Assembly: GCA_903838355.1 (NCBI GenBank)
Contig: CAILYC010000024.1
Coordinates: 1 to 64,000, forward strand
Direction: 5' to 3'
Origin: an uncultured Burkholderiales bacterium
GTDB lineage: Bacteria > Pseudomonadota > Gammaproteobacteria > Burkholderiales > Burkholderiaceae_C
Length of the DNA stretch: 64,000 nucleotides
The translations under genes were made by a program, and so were the position numbers. Of this stretch, positions 62,839-64,000 are shown one piece after another. The notes beneath the pieces were generated by a model. It worked only from the letters and a program-made list of their open reading frames with translations. It had not been told where the DNA came from and did no database searches. The stretch's first letter is position 1. Every line of letters starts with the position of its first letter.

Positions 62839-63639
62839 ATGAACAGTTTTTTTGGTCTCTTTGTGGCTTGGGGGGTACTTCTGCTCTTGATTTTGTCGTT
62901 TTATTTGATTGACAAAGTCAACACCATGTACAAGGCCCAAGTGCCGCCGGAAATTCCCAAGACCTATTCCGATGGGCTTTTTGGCGAACTCGTGGGTAAA
63001 ACTTTGTGGGACGCCATGAGTGGCATCCCGCTGCCTGGGATTGACACCAAACTGGTCGAGGGCTTGAAGCCGCACTACGAACCCGTGCTGCGCCAACACA
63101 TTGAACTCGCCTTCATGGACGGGTTTCGCAATGGCAAAGAGCAAAAGGCCGGCGTGCCGCCCAACAATTGTCAAATCCCCACCCCCCGAGGCTCTTTGGA
63201 GTCTTGGCTACCCCTGCATCACTTGGCCAGTATTTACCAAGCGGGTTTGGACTTTGCAATGAACAAGCCCGAAGACCACTTGATGCTCCAACAAAACCTC
63301 GACCAAGTCACGGCCATGCTTTATGCCAGGACGGGCCTGGCCATTGCGGATCCCTATTCGGAGACACTTCTGAAGTTGCCCATTGCGGCCGGTTTGATGC
63401 AGCCCCCCGTTGAGCCGGGTGCCGACGGCGCCCCATTGGCTTTGGAAGGGCAGAGCATCAACCCCATTGAACCTGGATTGCCCGGTGCCCCGCCAGAGCA
63501 AATGATTTCGGATTTGGCCCAGTCTTTGTCGGGTTTTGATGGCATGGGGGGTGACCCCCCGCCGTTGAGCGAGCCCAATGAGCCTGCACCTGTGGTTTTG
63601 CCCATGAACTTGCCCAATCCAGCCGCGCTTGCCGTTTGA
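62839..63639 (+). CDS. Unknown membrane-anchored protein in the flagellar cluster
   Basis: A 266-residue protein with one N-terminal transmembrane helix (about residues 4-24, mostly Leu), a predicted globular region (about 25-185) containing FGELVGKTLWDAMSGIPLPG, LKPHYEPVLRQHIELAFMDGF and LHHLASIYQAGLDFAMN, and a Pro/Gly/Leu-rich C-terminal tail of about 80 residues. I do not recognise the family. The ATG at 62839 lies 2 bp after the fliA stop, so it is cotranscribed with fliA and should act in flagellar assembly, motility or its control. Orientation of the globular part is not certain. Confidence 0.8.
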   Translation: MNSFFGLFVAWGVLLLLILSFYLIDKVNTMYKAQVPPEIPKTYSDGLFGELVGKTLWDAMSGIPLPGIDTKLVEGLKPHYEPVLRQHIELAFMDGFRNGKEQKAGVPPNNCQIPTPRGSLESWLPLHHLASIYQAGLDFAMNKPEDHLMLQQNLDQVTAMLYARTGLAIADPYSETLLKLPIAAGLMQPPVEPGADGAPLALEGQSINPIEPGLPGAPPEQMISDLAQSLSGFDGMGGDPPPLSEPNEPAPVVLPMNLPNPAALAV

Positions 63640-63730
63640 ATTTGGGGGCGCATGGGGGGTGAATTGAAAGCATTTTGAAGGAGTTTTTGTAAGTCTTTGG
63701 TTGTCGTTTTGTGAATTTCAGTGTCATTAC

Positions 63731-63757
63731 TCAAGTTACTCAAACTTAGGACGATTC
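63731..63757 (+). promoter_or_regulatory. Sigma-28 (FliA)-type promoter upstream of fliS
   Basis: TCAAGTTA at 63731-63738, 11 bases, then GACGATTC at 63750-63757. The sigma-28 consensus is TAAAGTTT-N11-GCCGATAA; spacing is exact and 6 of 8 and 5 of 8 bases agree. Transcription would start near 63764, about 30 bp before the fliS ATG. Confidence 0.6.
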
Positions 63758-63793
63758 CGTGAGTGTCAGTCAATTCACTCAGGGATTCAAATC

Positions 63794-64000
63794 ATGCGAT
63801 CAAAGCAACGTGCCATCGATAGTTACGGCGAAGTCCAAGTTGTCACTGGTGTGGCATCGGCCAACAGTGTGGAGTTGATTCAGATGTTGTTTGATGGGCT
63901 CATTGAGAGTTTGTCAACCACACGCGGTCACATTCAACGCGGCGCCATTGCTGACAAGGCCAAAAGTATTGCGCGAGCAAGTCGCATTGTGCTCGGTTTG
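63794..64000 (+). CDS. fliS: Flagellin chaperone FliS (cut by window end)
   Basis: From the ATG at 63794 the frame stays open to the window end (69 codons): SYGEVQVVTGVASANSVELI, then QMLFDGLIESL and RGHIQRGAIADKAKSIARAS. This is the N-terminal helical part of FliS, which binds the C-terminus of flagellin in the cytoplasm, prevents early polymerisation and hands it to FlhA. It is preceded by a sigma-28-like promoter, fitting a late gene. The C-terminus is beyond the window. Confidence 0.92.
   Translation, partial: MRSKQRAIDSYGEVQVVTGVASANSVELIQMLFDGLIESLSTTRGHIQRGAIADKAKSIARASRIVLGL

Noticed and set aside
1-64000. tRNA or rRNA genes
   Set aside because: No cloverleaf-like or rRNA-like sequence was noticed in any intergenic gap when reading; a tRNA scan was not possible.

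Overview
The window is a chromosomal segment of a betaproteobacterium, most likely order Burkholderiales and close to Comamonadaceae. The evidence is gene content and order: the full division and cell wall (dcw) cluster ending in lpxC; the run mpl / conserved hypothetical / TlpA-like / accB-accC-prmA / DUF3426 zinc ribbon / PfkB kinase / lysine-alanine-rich histone H1-like protein; nrdB and nrdA; a PP0621-type gene; and a CcsA-like gene next to ffh. The organism makes meso-DAP peptidoglycan (MurE carries DNPR and Mpl is present), has an outer membrane (LpxC) and is flagellated.

Layout. Positions 1-2400 are accessory DNA: the start of one IS630-type transposase, the tail of a second, a truncated zeta/kinase-like P-loop gene, an apparently intact HepT-MntA (HEPN/nucleotidyltransferase) toxin-antitoxin pair, an unidentified gene remnant, and the 3-prime end of an IS3-type transposase with a terminal repeat. 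Positions 2631-22429 hold mraZ-rsmH-ftsL-ftsI-murE-murF-mraY-murD-ftsW-murG-murC-ddl-ftsQ-ftsA-ftsZ-lpxC, all on the plus strand and mostly overlapping by a few bases; a 10-bp-periodic repeat array before mraZ looks like the MraZ operator. Positions 22430-22893 carry decayed IS200/IS605 (TnpB-type) ends. Positions 22894-27439 (minus strand) are rnb-tonB-mtgA-ruvC. Then come rodA, tldD and a DAHP synthase gene preceded by a phenylalanine-codon-rich leader peptide with a complete attenuator. Mpl, a conserved hypothetical gene, a TlpA-like thioredoxin, accBC, prmA, a DUF3426 protein and a PfkB-type kinase follow. The H1-like gene, nrdB and nrdA are on the minus strand, with two NrdR boxes before nrdA. 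AmpD, PP0621, CcsA-like, ffh and miaB follow.

Positions 51008-64000 are flagellar. A minus-strand operon fliK-fliL-fliM-fliN ends with a membrane-anchored, coiled-coil alpha-carbonic anhydrase. Diverging from it, flhA-flhF-flhG-fliA-(unknown membrane protein) runs on the plus strand behind a near-consensus sigma-54 promoter, and fliS (cut by the window end) sits behind a sigma-28-like promoter.

How the genes work together: dcw, mtgA, rodA, mpl and ampD cover precursor synthesis, polymerisation, septation and recycling of peptidoglycan; accBC and lpxC feed envelope lipid synthesis; flhF and flhG set flagellar position and number while fliA switches on late genes. The most interesting signals are the carbonic anhydrase at the end of the flagellar operon, the Phe attenuator of the DAHP synthase gene, the divergent FlhF/FlhG pair, the unknown fliA-fliS gene, and the HepT-MntA pair with an altered nucleotidyltransferase motif. 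All statements come from reading the sequence; no database search was run.
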